Below, in pieces: positions 23,397 through 34,674 of a stretch of DNA of 64,000 bases; the stretch's first letter is position 1; each line of letters opens with the position of its first letter. The stretch is from Glebionis coronaria. Taxonomy: Eukaryota; Streptophyta; Magnoliopsida; Asterales; Asteraceae. The notes beneath the pieces are model-generated. The model was given only the letters and a program-made list of their open reading frames with translations, had not been told where the DNA came from and searched no databases. The translations under genes and the position numbers were made by a program. The DNA is taken from assembly GCA_025667525.1 (NCBI GenBank), contig CM046880.1, positions 593,377,895 to 593,441,894 on the forward strand. Reading direction: 5' to 3'.

Positions 23397-26076
23397 TGTA
23401 AAACCCAAAAATTTGAATTTGTATTTTATTTTATCAGTTTGAGTATGATATAAAGTTTAAATAATAATCATTTAATATTAATGTATTAGGTTGTAAATTT
23501 TGATAATTAAAATTATAACACCTGCCTTTTCATTAAAGATATGTTAGAAAACTTATAAAAATGACCAATTTTATATGATACGAATATCTAAATAGGATGA
23601 TATGTATTAAAAAAATGATGATTATCATTAGTAAGGAAAGTAAATAAAACTGAAAACATATATGATTACCTTGAATATCAGTTGGTCAACAGTTGCGTTT
23701 TAACATTCCAAACATTCTATATACACCGGTTACTCATTCATATCTTTTACAACTATATATGTGGTATGTTAAAATCCATTGATTAGCATTTAAACAGTCT
23801 TCAATTTTGCACGGTTTTTCCGCCTTAAGTTCCTTTTCTTTCGGTAGAAAACATGATCACTTAGGTGGTTTTTTAAATATATGTTTATCCTTGATTTACA
23901 AAAGTCATAGCATGAAATCATCCCCACATCTCCCGTTGTAGAAATGGTCATTCACTACACCTAGCTATCACATTTTTTTTTCACATTATACCTTAAGTCT
24001 TGAAACTGTTTTTGGATCATAAGTTTGAGCTTCAGAGTGTTCGTTCGGCTAGTCCTTGTTGGAGCTCTGGTTGTTCGGATACGTCGGGTTGCCGTTTTGG
24101 TTTATTCCTCGGTGGTTTGCTAACTGTCCTTGGGGTTGAGTTTTGATCAGATTGTGATCGATGTGTGTTCGGTTGGAAGTGGGCTTTGAACTTCGATCTG
24201 CTTGCATCGTCGTAGCATAGGAAATCGAGTAAGCATTCGTACTCGTGTCGACTTCTATCAGCGCTTGTTTGGACTTTGGTAAATCATAAACCTTAATATT
24301 AATCGTACAACTAGCATCACATGACATATTAGTATTTTACTATAACCATAAGTAAGCGTCACTAGTATTCACATGATTTGTGATAAGGCATAGAAGCATA
24401 TTACTGCTATAGACGAGGAGCCGTTTTGCATCGATAACTTCTTGTTATTTTGATATAAAATCCTTGTGTAAAATTAACACTAGGTTTTTTTTAATGTTTT
24501 AGCATTTTGTGTCAAAGCGTTTTGTGCCAAACACATAGCAAAGAAAATGAGCCTGACCAAAAAGCGTAGTTTTTCAATTTGGCTCTAATGTCTTATTAAG
24601 AATTCATTTTATATTAAAACAACTTCTACGTCATCTTTAACCTCATTTTAGTAACACTAGCAGTAGTTAACTTTTGACATATATATATGTCCAATTTATA
24701 TTCAGCGTAATAAACTTATTGGACCCATTAACTATGTTATATATAAACTAGTTAAATAAATAACTATAGCTTTTAAATTATTGTAGATTATCGACGGGCG
24801 TATAAATCGGGCATTAGATAAAACGTCTTGATTTTTTTTTTTTTTTCTTATTTTTATTTTTTTTAGGATACGAATCATGAAATACGCTAAGTAAGATAAC
24901 ATGAATGTATAACAAGAAACGATAAATCATGAACAAGTAACCTATACCATGAACAAGTAACTTATACACGTCTTTATTTACGTAGTATCCGTGAAGACGG
25001 AGTCGATCCTTCAGCTTTCAGCCTTATTTCATTAGTGGACACGAGGTACGGATTTTCCGTCCTTTCAGTAAGACTTTCTTTCCTACGCATGATTAGGATT
25101 CCCCGTCTGCAGCCAAATATTTTCCCCAGTATGTGTTTAAGCTTATCAGTAATCATGATTAATAATTAAATAAATTGCCTGAGCATTATATACAAGCATG
25201 ACCAGTTTATGTACTAGTTACGGAGGTACCGTAACCATGGCACTAGAGGCACCGGTGTCGTGACTCACATGTAGGAGAGTGATATCCTGCATCGTCCCAC
25301 TCATGTTCAGTTTGGCCATTTTATCAGTATGTTTAGTGGGGCGTATGGATGCATCCTAGGCTTATCAGTTTACAAGTTATCAGGGTGAATGTGGTGTGTG
25401 CTCTACATCCTTCACATTGGAGCTGATCCCTCCACCCAACACAGTATTTAGAGGTCACCCCTCTACAGTTATTTAGAGGTCACCCCTCTACAGCATGACA
25501 AGGTCACCCCTCCAGTTATTCATGCACCGTTGTTACAGCACATGACCTATATAAGCTCTAGCAATTAAAATACAGTAAATGCATGTTTTCAGATTTAACA
25601 GATAACAGTTCAGCTTTATTATATATAAATCAGACTTTACAGATTATACACAGATTTCCGCTGCAACTTTACTTATCAGTCTTACAGCTCCAGTATTTTA
25701 TTATCTGATTCATTTCAGTAATTCCTTATCATGCTTTATATCCGTTCACTGAGCGTTATGCTCAGCCGTAGTTCTTCCATGTTCTAACGGCAGGTACACC
25801 AGGACGCTCTTAGGATTCTGAGAGCATGTGCATTGAATGGAAGCTATCCGAACTTCTTACCTTATGCATTTATTACATTATTCTACCTATTTGGACATTG
25901 TTTAGTCCTTTCCTTCAGTATTTTACTTTTCATGTTTTGAGCTTATGTTTGGATTACCGATGTTTGATTCTGGTATTTCCTTTATGGTCAGTTATTGTTT
26001 TAGGACATTTACCTTATGCTTTGATGACACGCCATAAATACACGTAACGGTCCACTTATCCAAGTGGGGTGTTACA
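23397..26076 (+). repeat. Element D 5' LTR (2680 bp)
   Basis: No gene. Long open frames on either strand recur in the 3' LTR only because the LTRs are copies. The 3' part (25020-26076) is related to the 3' part of the C LTR. Confidence 0.85.
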
Positions 26077-26080
26077 ATTA

Positions 26081-26092
26081 TGGTATCAGAGC
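26081..26092 (+). other. Element D primer binding site (tRNA-Met type)
   Basis: TGGTATCAGAGC, four bases after the LTR end, same arrangement as in C. Confidence 0.85.
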
Positions 26093-26312
26093 GCAAGGTT
26101 CGACCTGTAGGCTCTAAAACTTGACCTGTGACTAGTGGGTAGTCACCAAGAACTTTCCAGATTTTGGCGTTGTTATCTTTCATGTTCTCATGCATCTATC
26201 AGTCACTTTTTCTCGGTTATCAGTCAGTTTTCTTAAAGTTTTTGACTATTTAAAAGGTTGGTACAGGACTGGCCATATTTAGTCGCATGTGCTTTTCTGC
26301 GAATTTTGTTTT

Positions 26313-26640
26313 GGTGAACCGAACCATAGGCGTTCACCCTTGCCCGTTCAGATTTTTGTATTGGTGAACCGACCCAATGACGTTCATCCTTACTCTTGAC
26401 AGATTCATGCTTTCAGTCGAATATTACTTGGTGAACCAGCCCATATACGTTCACCAATGTTCAGATCAAATTTCATGTTTTTCAGTTGAATGTTGTTTTG
26501 TGAACCGATCCACAGTTGTTCACCTTTGTCATATCAGGACATTTCATAAATTTTGACAAGTATGGATCGAATAAGAATAGCCCATACTTAGTCACATGTT
26601 TTCTTCTTTGAATGATGTGGATTGAACTATAGCCATCCAC
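26313..26640 (+). other. Element D leader: five stem-loops with 12-base loops
   Basis: Stems pair at 26313-26319/26332-26338 (GGTGAAC/GTTCACC), 26363-26369/26382-26388 (GGTGAAC/GTTCATC, one G-T pair), 26430-26436/26449-26455 (GGTGAAC/GTTCACC), 26500-26505/26518-26523 (GTGAAC/GTTCAC) and 26617-26622/26635-26640 (GTGGAT/ATCCAC). Every loop is 12 bases and resembles CGACCCATAGGC. The last stem differs in sequence but still pairs fully. Function unknown. Confidence 0.65.
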
Positions 26641-27763
26641 ACCAATTGTTGTTAAAACTCAGCTGCTCATACTCTTATGTTCTTTGTAACAATCCAGTTT
26701 CACAATTTCAAGCTGATGTCGCCTTCAGGCGGATTCAGTTTCATGTTTCCTTACAAGGATTATGTTTTCAACAGAATGATAATGTTTCATGCTAAGATAC
26801 ATAAGGATTATAGTAAAATACTATTTCATGATAAATCATGTTCTGGTCTTTATCAATCATGTCTTTATTCTGAACGTTGATGAAACTCCGTTTAATCATA
26901 CTTTTTAGCCTCTATACAACCAGCATTAAGTCTACGCAGAAATTATCAGCCTATCATGTTAACCGTTTCAGTTTAGTTTGCTACCGTTTAAATCAATTTA
27001 TTTCTTTGATAATGTCAGACAAGCGACACCAGTATCGATCATCCCATAAAATTTCCACCAGCTCCATGTACAGTATTCCATATGTACCCTATGTACAGTG
27101 TCTCAGTTATACTCCATGTACAGTATTTCACGTGTACTCCATGTACAGTGTCTCGGATATGCTCCATGTGTAGTATTTCATTTTGTACCTCATGTACCGT
27201 AGTCCAGGTGTACTCCAGGTACCCTACTCCATCGATATTGCTAATCGATCCTCAATCATCTCAGGCGTTTCCACTTGTCGATATCCTACCAGGTGCTGAT
27301 GCTGCTCGTGAGTTGAATATTTTGCTAGATGCTGATGCCGCTAACACTTTGAAGACCTCACAAATGCTGCTGATACTTTGGAGATTTATCGAGATGCTGA
27401 TGCCGTTTATACTATGAAGACTCTGTAGAAGAAGGACGAAAACTATAAATTTGAAATTCCTGAAAAGAATAAAATTTCAACCATGAGACACTATCATTCC
27501 ATTCCATACTTTTACCTTCTCAGCTAGATGTCATACTTCACTCAGCTAACCGTTCTTTTAGAAGAGTGGGAATCGGAACCTAGCCGGCCACTCAGCAGAA
27601 TAGTTACAGGAATCACAGTCATGATAATGACCGTCATAAGGTGACAGACAAAGCAGTAGTGACAACCACCATGCTTATAATTAATCAGTCAGCAACTGGG
27701 AACTTCGAAACGGACGTGACCAGAAATACAGAGGTCAGTAGTCAAATCGGTTCGCCAACCCTA
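26641..27763 (+). pseudogene. Element D decayed gag region
   Basis: A tandem repeat of about 20 bp around CTCCATGTACAGTATTTC fills 27064-27200. Gag scraps can be aligned to C: around 27290-27420 (ATGCTGATGCCG repeats), 27560-27650 (following a pyrimidine tract and TTTTAG, matching C block 2) and 27690-27730 (AACGGACGTGACCAGAAAT, matching C block 3). No frame is open for a useful length. Element E is inserted at 27769. Confidence 0.6.
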
Positions 27764-27768
27764 GCTGT
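27764..27768. repeat. Target site duplication of element E (left copy, GCTGT)
   Basis: GCTGT here and at 39297-39301 flank element E. Confidence 0.9.
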
Positions 27769-28293
27769 TGTTGGGAATAAATCTATGCTTATTTGTTCCC
27801 CCTGCTAGTTGATCATTCATACCCCTGCTAGAGTAAGTTCCCCCTGCTAAATAACAAAGGCAGGGGGATTCGTTCCCCTGCTGAAGTCAAAGGCCCTGCT
27901 GTCAAGATAAACATGGAATAGATATTTACGCGTTTCAGTTATTATTCCTTAATACTTTCCATAGTTTGTTAGTAGTGATCTTGTACGTGGGTCCTTGCAT
28001 CTATAAAAGGACTCACTAGGTTAGCATGCAAGGTGTGTCTTTCTCATTTCGTTTTTCCTTATTATTACTTTAAGGTTTTGTAAACCCTAATACCACTTTG
28101 GGTATTCGTATATCTTTGATATATTAAAGTGCAACGTTTGAATCTCATTTGTTCTTGTGCTAAACATTACATTCCGCATCTTGTTTAGTTACTTTGCTTT
28201 GCAAAGTTTCTCTAGTGTTAGATTGAATTCTTTCTCTCTATCACAACCCTTAAACAAGCTATTAAGGTTTAAGATCTGACTTTGGGATCAACA
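27769..28293 (+). repeat. Element E 5' LTR (525 bp)
   Basis: Ends TGTTGGGAATAA and GATCAACA. TATA box TATAAAA at 28004-28010. Four copies of CCCCTGCTA/G lie at 27799, 27822, 27841 and 27875. Confidence 0.92.
28004..28010 (+). promoter_or_regulatory. TATA box of the element E 5' LTR
   Basis: TATAAAA in CATCTATAAAAGGACTC; the 3' LTR copy is at 39005-39011. Expected start of transcription is about 30 bp downstream. Confidence 0.6.
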
Positions 28294-28295
28294 AG

Positions 28296-28307
28296 TGGTA
28301 TCAGAGC
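28296..28307 (+). other. Element E primer binding site (tRNA-Met type)
   Basis: TGGTATCAGAGC, two bases after the 5' LTR. Confidence 0.9.
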
Positions 28308-28355
28308 TTGTTGAGAAACTTTGTCTAAATCAAGAACAAAATCCTTATAGCAAAC

Positions 28356-31061
28356 ATGTCTTCAGATTCATCCACAAATAGCAACAACCACAATAACCTC
28401 AAGTTACCCATGTTGGATCCTGAAAACTTTGAATTATGGGAATTCAGAATCCAACAATACCTGAAAATGGAACACTATGTTCTCTGGGAGATCATAGAGT
28501 TTGGTGATCAATTCAACAAAATGGTGGCTGTTGAAGAAGGCAAGGATGAAGGTGAAAGTTCCAAAGGTAAGGACAAAAAGAAATCTGCTGCTCTATGTGA
28601 TAAGGAAATACTGGCTAGGAGGCATGATGTCAGGGCTCATAGCTCATTGCTGTTGGCCCTACCTGATAGACATCAACTCAGATTCAGGAAATACAAAACA
28701 GCTAAGGAACTATGGGAAGCCATAGGCACAACCTTTGGAGGAAATGAAGCCACAAAGAAGAAGAAGAAGAAGAACCAAATGCTGGACGATTTTGCTTCTT
28801 TCAAAGCAATTGGTGATGAATCAATTGGAGCTATTTACAATAGGCTTCAAGACATGGTGGCCCACTTGGAATTCTTTGATATTGAGGTGACAAAAGAACA
28901 GGTGAATACCAGGTTTCTGAACAGCCTCCAGAAAGAATGGTTTGTCTATAAGGCAATCTGGCAAAATAAGGATGACTTGGACAACAAGAATATTGATGAT
29001 ATATACAATAACCTAAAAGTTTTTGAACCTATTGTCAATGAAATGAAGTCAAAAGGGACAATTCCCACCAACTCAAGTGGAATTGCTGATTCCCCTGCTA
29101 ACATGGCATTCATATCACAAAGCAGTGGAATCTCCAAGAACAGTGGAATAGAAGTAGCCCCTGCTACTTATTCCCCTGCTACCAGGTCTGGACCTTCCTA
29201 TGATGAAGAAAGACCAGCTACATTCAGCCTTGATACTGCATGTGCCTTTATAGCATCTCAAGGTCCACAAGGATCTACAGTGTTACATGAAGATCTGAAT
29301 CAAATCAGTAAGCAAGCACTAGAAGAATTGGATATCAAGTGGAATATGGCTTTGCTAAGCATGAGAGCCAACAGGTTCCAAAAGAAGTATGGGAAGAAGA
29401 TCACAATTAATCCATCTGATGTGGCTGGATTTGATAAAGCAAAAGTTGAATGCTACAATTGTGGCAAGAAGGGTCACTTTGCCAGGGAGTGTAGAGGACC
29501 TAAGTCTGGAAATAGCCATAGAAAGGATGAGGATTCTGGTGCTAAAGCTATGGTAGCAATGCAGGGGATAGATGGAGCAAATGGATGGGACAGGAGTGCT
29601 ATGACAGAAAGCGTGGAAAGAAACCAAGCTTTGGTGGCTGAGGAAAAGGAAGAAGACTTTGCACTTATGGCCATGTCAAGTTCCAGCTCTGACAATGAGG
29701 TATATGATGACTCATACTGTACTAAAGCTTGTAGGAAAAATACTGAATCTTTGAATGATCAAATCAGAAAGGTAAAAGCTGACTATATAAATTGTGATAA
29801 TGATCTTGATAACTACAAACGTGCTTTAGAACAACTAGAGTCCACCATAAGAGAGTATAGGCAAAGAGAAAGTGAATATAGGGATCACATTGTGATTCTA
29901 GAAAGAGATGCCAAGGAGAATAACCAATCTATAAATGTTTTAACTGCTGAACTTGAAATTTTTAAAGCTAACCAAAAGATTGATGAGGAAACTGTTGAAA
30001 AATTTGGAAAAGCTTCAAAAGATTTAACCAAGGCATTTGATATTGGTCAATCTCCTAAGGACAAAACAGGGTTTGGAATTAAGAACATGAATGCTACTAT
30101 ACCCCCACCCCCTGCTAACATCCATGCTCCCTATCCTAGAAAAGACTTGTCATGGACTGGTCTCCCTTGTTTTGAAAAACAGGATGACATTGAGTTTGAC
30201 TTGAGTGCCTATATACCTAATAATGCTGATACAGAAGAGCCTCTAGTTAAAACTAGTGTCATTAGGGATATTAAACAGGAACAGGTTGGCTTGAAGAAAA
30301 TTGATAACCCTGTTAAATTTTCAAAAGAAGGAAGTTCTAGCAGCAATCCAAACTCTAAGAGCAGGGCAAGACCACAGTCTCCTAAACCTATCATTAAATA
30401 TGCTGGTATGTACAGGAATGTCAGAGGTAATCAAAGGAATTGGAATGACCAAAAGTCCCACCAGTTAGGAAAAGACTTTGTGATCAATACCAAGCCCTGC
30501 TTCACATGTGGCAGTTTTGAACACACTTATCAAGAGTGTAAGGCACCAATGGAGATGGTGGCTGCAAATCCCTTAAAGGATATGCAACCTAGAGCCATTC
30601 TTCTAAATGCAGGGGCAAAATCCTTTTCCCCTGCCAAGTATGTTGCCCCTGCCTTAAGAAATAGAGTTGCTGAGAAATATGTTGCTCCAGCCCTTAGAAA
30701 GGAAAATGATGTTCACCCAAAGCCCAACATGTCTGTGACTACCCCAACACCTTATACTGCAAATAAAACTGGCCCAAGACCTTACCAACACATGAATAGA
30801 GGCCAAAACAAAAGGTGGGTTCCCTCTGCCAAGCATAAGGATTCCCCTGCTATCACTAGGGTATCCCCTGCTAGAAGAGGTGTGCATTCTAGGAACATGG
30901 GAAGATGGGGAAAAGCTGTGAAAGCCTCAGCTCGTTGGGTTTGGGCACCCAAAAGGGGTACTCAATCTAATGGTGTATCTCTAGTCTTTGATAAGCTATC
31001 TTACATTGATACACGAGGTAGATCCAAGTCTGTAATGGCTTGGGTCCCCAAGAAAAACTAA
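28356..31061 (+). CDS. Element E gag (901 residues)
   Basis: The ATG at 28356 is the first after the primer site and opens a typical copia gag (LPMLDPENFELWEFRIQQYL, about residues 17-36). The gag core runs to about residue 215 and is followed by Ser/Pro-rich sequence. A zinc knuckle CX2CX4HX4C (CYNCGKKGHFAREC) is near residue 365, a coiled-coil-like acidic stretch at about 455-560, and a second CX2CX4HX4C motif (CFTCGSFEHTYQEC) near 715. A gag of about 900 residues is long for copia. SPA/APA tripeptides recur because the DNA motif TCCCCTGCTA is repeated in frame. It should form the particle shell and bind element RNA. Intact. The stop at 31059 is followed by a perfect splice acceptor-like sequence. 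Confidence 0.88.
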   Translation: MSSDSSTNSNNHNNLKLPMLDPENFELWEFRIQQYLKMEHYVLWEIIEFGDQFNKMVAVEEGKDEGESSKGKDKKKSAALCDKEILARRHDVRAHSSLLLALPDRHQLRFRKYKTAKELWEAIGTTFGGNEATKKKKKKNQMLDDFASFKAIGDESIGAIYNRLQDMVAHLEFFDIEVTKEQVNTRFLNSLQKEWFVYKAIWQNKDDLDNKNIDDIYNNLKVFEPIVNEMKSKGTIPTNSSGIADSPANMAFISQSSGISKNSGIEVAPATYSPATRSGPSYDEERPATFSLDTACAFIASQGPQGSTVLHEDLNQISKQALEELDIKWNMALLSMRANRFQKKYGKKITINPSDVAGFDKAKVECYNCGKKGHFARECRGPKSGNSHRKDEDSGAKAMVAMQGIDGANGWDRSAMTESVERNQALVAEEKEEDFALMAMSSSSSDNEVYDDSYCTKACRKNTESLNDQIRKVKADYINCDNDLDNYKRALEQLESTIREYRQRESEYRDHIVILERDAKENNQSINVLTAELEIFKANQKIDEETVEKFGKASKDLTKAFDIGQSPKDKTGFGIKNMNATIPPPPANIHAPYPRKDLSWTGLPCFEKQDDIEFDLSAYIPNNADTEEPLVKTSVIRDIKQEQVGLKKIDNPVKFSKEGSSSSNPNSKSRARPQSPKPIIKYAGMYRNVRGNQRNWNDQKSHQLGKDFVINTKPCFTCGSFEHTYQECKAPMEMVAANPLKDMQPRAILLNAGAKSFSPAKYVAPALRNRVAEKYVAPALRKENDVHPKPNMSVTTPTPYTANKTGPRPYQHMNRGQNKRWVPSAKHKDSPAITRVSPARRGVHSRNMGRWGKAVKASARWVWAPKRGTQSNGVSLVFDKLSYIDTRGRSKSVMAWVPKKN

Positions 31062-31062
31062 T

Positions 31063-31080
31063 TTGTTTTTCCTTTTGCAG
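31063..31080 (+). other. Splice acceptor-like sequence between element E gag and pol
   Basis: TTTGTTTTTCCTTTTGCAG directly follows the gag stop, and pol opens in another frame right after it. A matching donor in phase would be GTATCT at 30975 (106-bp intron). Element B has a similar TTTATTTTTTAG just after its gag stop. Splicing is inference. Confidence 0.4.
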
Positions 31081-34000
31081 GTGACAAAGAAGACAAGGGA
31101 TGATAGAGCATACTGGGATAGTGGATGCTCAAGGAGTATGACTGGACACAAAGCTTACCTGTCTAACTTTGTACCCCTGCATGACAATGATGGTGTTTCT
31201 TTTGGAGATGGGCATGGGACTATAACAGGAAAAGGAACTATTGTCACCAATGGGATGACTTTTGACAATGTGTATTTGGTGAAGGAGCTCAAGTATAATC
31301 TCTTCAGTGTGTCACAGATGACTGATAACAAGAATTTTGTCTTGTTTACTGACACTGAATGCTTGGTATTAGGAAAGGAATTTGTCTTGCCACAAGACAC
31401 CCCAATTGTTCTCAGAACACCAAGACAGAAGAACATGTACATAATTGATCTCAAGGACATCTCTCTCCAAGACAATGAAACATGTTTCATTGCCAAAGCT
31501 TCAGCAGATGAATGTAAGAAATGGCATAGAAGACTTGGTCATCTCAATTTCAAGAACATGAACAAACTGGTAAAGCATAATCTGGTTCATGGTCTTCCTT
31601 CCAAGTCTTTTGTCACTGAACATACTTGTGCAGCATGTCTGAAAGGAAAGCAACACAGAGCATCTTGCAAGTAAAAAACAAGTATGTCCACTACCAAGCC
31701 ATTGGAACTATTGCATATGGATCTTTTTGGTCCTACTTCTGTGGCAAGTATAATGAAGAAATGGTACTGCTTAGTGATTACTGATGACTTTTCAAGATTT
31801 ACATGGACATTCTTTCTATTTGAAAAGAGTGACACTGCTGATGTACTCATTGGGTTCATCAATCAAATTGAACTGTCAAAAAGCATGAAGGTAGTTACCA
31901 TAAGATCAGACAATGGTGGTGAGTTCAGAAATCACAAGCTGGATTCTTTCTGCATAAACAAAGGCATCAAGAGGCAATTTAGCATTGCTAGAACACCTCA
32001 ACAGAATGGAGTGGCAGAAAGAAGGAATAGGACACTCATTGAAGCTGCAAGAACTATGCTGTCTGATTCCAAGCTTCCAGTTATTTTTTGGGCTGAAGCT
32101 GTATCCACTGCTTGCTATGTGCAAAACAGGGCCTTGGTGGTCAAGGCACACAACAAGACCCCTTATCAGCTGTTTAATGGAAGACCTCCCTTAATTGACT
32201 TTTTCAGACCTTTTGGGTGTCATGTTATCATCTTGAACACCATTGACAATCTTGGTAAGTTTAGTGAAAAGGGTGATGATGGATATTTTGTGGGTTATTC
32301 TTTAAACAGCAAGGGATATAGGGTCTTCAACAAGAAGACAAGCAAAATCACAGAAAATCTTCATGTGAACTTTCTTGAAGATAAACCTGAAGATGTTCAA
32401 ACAGGTCCTGATTGGTTCTTTGATATAGATGTTCTTTCTAAATCCATGAATTATGTACCTGTTGTCTTGCAAAACACTAACATTTCAGGTACTCAAGAAA
32501 CAATTGCTGCTGAAAAGTCACCTCTGAGGTACATGAATGTACCCTCATTGTTTCCTAGTGAAGCTGATAAACAAGAAGATAACTCTGCTTCAGGAAAAGA
32601 ACAGCCAATCTCATCCCCTGCTATGTCTGAAGGCAGTGAAATGGCTGAGAGCAGTGGAATCCTAGATTCCCCTGCTAAAGGAATAGATTCCTCTCTCACA
32701 AAGGACCATGATGCTAATGAGACCTCTGATGCAGAAAGAGAATCCCCACTCATCTCATCATCTACACCCATAAATGATGGTCCTATCATAACCAGCAGTG
32801 GAAGCAGAATCATCAGGAGTGGAGGTCCTAGTTATTCAGAGCTTCATTCTGCTCACAAGCACCCATCTTTAGGTCATGCTGTCACATTTGGAAGTTCCTT
32901 TGAGGACTTCTTTCCTAATCAAAACAGTCCCATCAATTCTGATTTGGAAGAAGATGAAACAGAAGTCATCATGCAGCCTACCTATAGAATTAATAAAGAT
33001 CATCCTATCTCACAGATTATTGGTGATCCTGAAGCTCCAAGACATACAAGGTATACAGCAAAGGAGCACAGCTTCATTGCTAACATCACCATGAAGTTCA
33101 ATCATGACAACATGCAATGTTGTCTGTTTACTGCATTTTTGTCACAAGAAGAGCCAAAGAAGATTCTTCAAGCTTTAAATGACCCAAGTTGGGTTGAAGC
33201 CATGCAAGAGGAGCTCTTACAATTTGACATACAAGAGGTTTGGATTCTGGTTGATTGTCCCAAATGGGCAAGGCCTATTGGGACCAAGTGGGTGCTCAGG
33301 AACAAAAAGGATGAAAGGGGAATAGTTGTCAGGAATAAGGCAAGGTTAGTAGCACAAGGGTAGACTCAGGAAGAAGGGATTGATTATGAAGAGGTGTTTG
33401 CTCCAGTAGCAAGGATTGAAGCTATTAGATTATTCCTTGCTTATGCCTCATTCATGGACTTCACTGTTTTTCAGATGGATGTGAAAAGTGCATTCTTATA
33501 TGGAACCATTGATGAAGAAGTCTATGTCATGCAACCACCAGGGTTTGAAGATCCAGAACATCCTGACAAAGTATACAAAGTGAAAAAGGCCATGTATGGC
33601 CTTCACCAAGCTCCCAGAGCCTGGTATGGTACTCTTTCCAAATATCTTCTAGACAATGGATTCAGCAGGGGGAAGATTGATCAGACCCTGTTCACAAAGA
33701 AACAAAAGGGTGACCTTTTGCTAGTACAAGTCTATGTGGATGACATCATTTTTGGATCAACTAACTCCATGCTTAGCAAAGAGTTTGCCAAATTGATGCA
33801 GGATAAGTTTCAAATGAGTGCTATGGGAGAACTAAACTTCTTTTTGGGGTTACAAGTTCAGCAGCGGAAAGATGGGATATTTATCTCACAAGACAAATAT
33901 GTAGCTGAGATTGTAAAGAAGTTTGGCATGTCTGATGGGAAGAAGGTGTCCACTCCCATGGACAAGGATCATCCATGGGGCAAGGATGGTCCTGGCAAGC

Positions 34001-34674
34001 CCATTGATGTCAGGAACTACAGGTCTATGATTGGGTCTCTTATGTATCTCACTGCTTCCAGGCCTGACATCATGTTTGCAGTCTGCTTATGTGCAAGATA
34101 CCAGGTGTCACCAACAGAGTGTCACTTATTTGCTGTGAAAAGGATCTTTAGGTATCTCAAATGTCATCCCACCCTAGGACTCTGGTATCCAAAGGAGTCA
34201 CCATTTGAGCTGATAGCTTATTCAGATAGTGATTATGCTGGTGACAACAATGATAGGAAGTCTACAACAGGGGGATGCCAATTTTTGGGGAGCAGGCTTA
34301 TATCTTGGCAATGTAAGAAGCAGACCATCATGGAAACATCCACAACTGAAGCTGAGTATGTAGCAGCTGCTGCATGCTGTGGTCAAGTTCTTTGGGTGCA
34401 AAATCAATTACTTGATTATGGGTACAACTTTCTTAAAACCAAGATATTCATTGACAACAACAGCACTATTTGCATTATAAAGAACCCTGTTTTTCATAGC
34501 AAAACCAAACATATTGAAATTAGACATCACTTTATCAGAGATTGTTTTGAAAAAGGACTGATTGTCCCTGAGAAAATTGATACAGAACTTAATGTTTCTG
34601 ATCTTTTAACAAAAGCTTTTGAGGTAGGGAGGTTTCAGTATCTGGTTGCAGGTATTGGAATGGTTACTCCTTAA
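31081..34674 (+). pseudogene. Element E pol: protease, integrase, RT, RNase H; two premature stops
   Basis: One frame from about 31063 to the stop ending at 34674, with stops at 31672-31674 (TAA) and 33361-33363 (TAG) and no frameshift seen. Protease active site DSGCS at 31117. The HHCC zinc region of integrase (HRRLGHLNFKNMNK... CAACLKGKQ) is at about 31520-31650. Integrase core has D 31720, D 31909 and E 32017 in DD35E spacing. A variable Ser-rich linker follows, then RT from about 33200 with YVDD at 33733-33744, and RNase H with DSDYAGD near 34225 and EAEYVA near 34350. Pol is one frame off gag, so it needs splicing or frameshifting to be made. Catalytic residues look intact; the stops make this copy defective unless read through. 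Confidence 0.9.
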
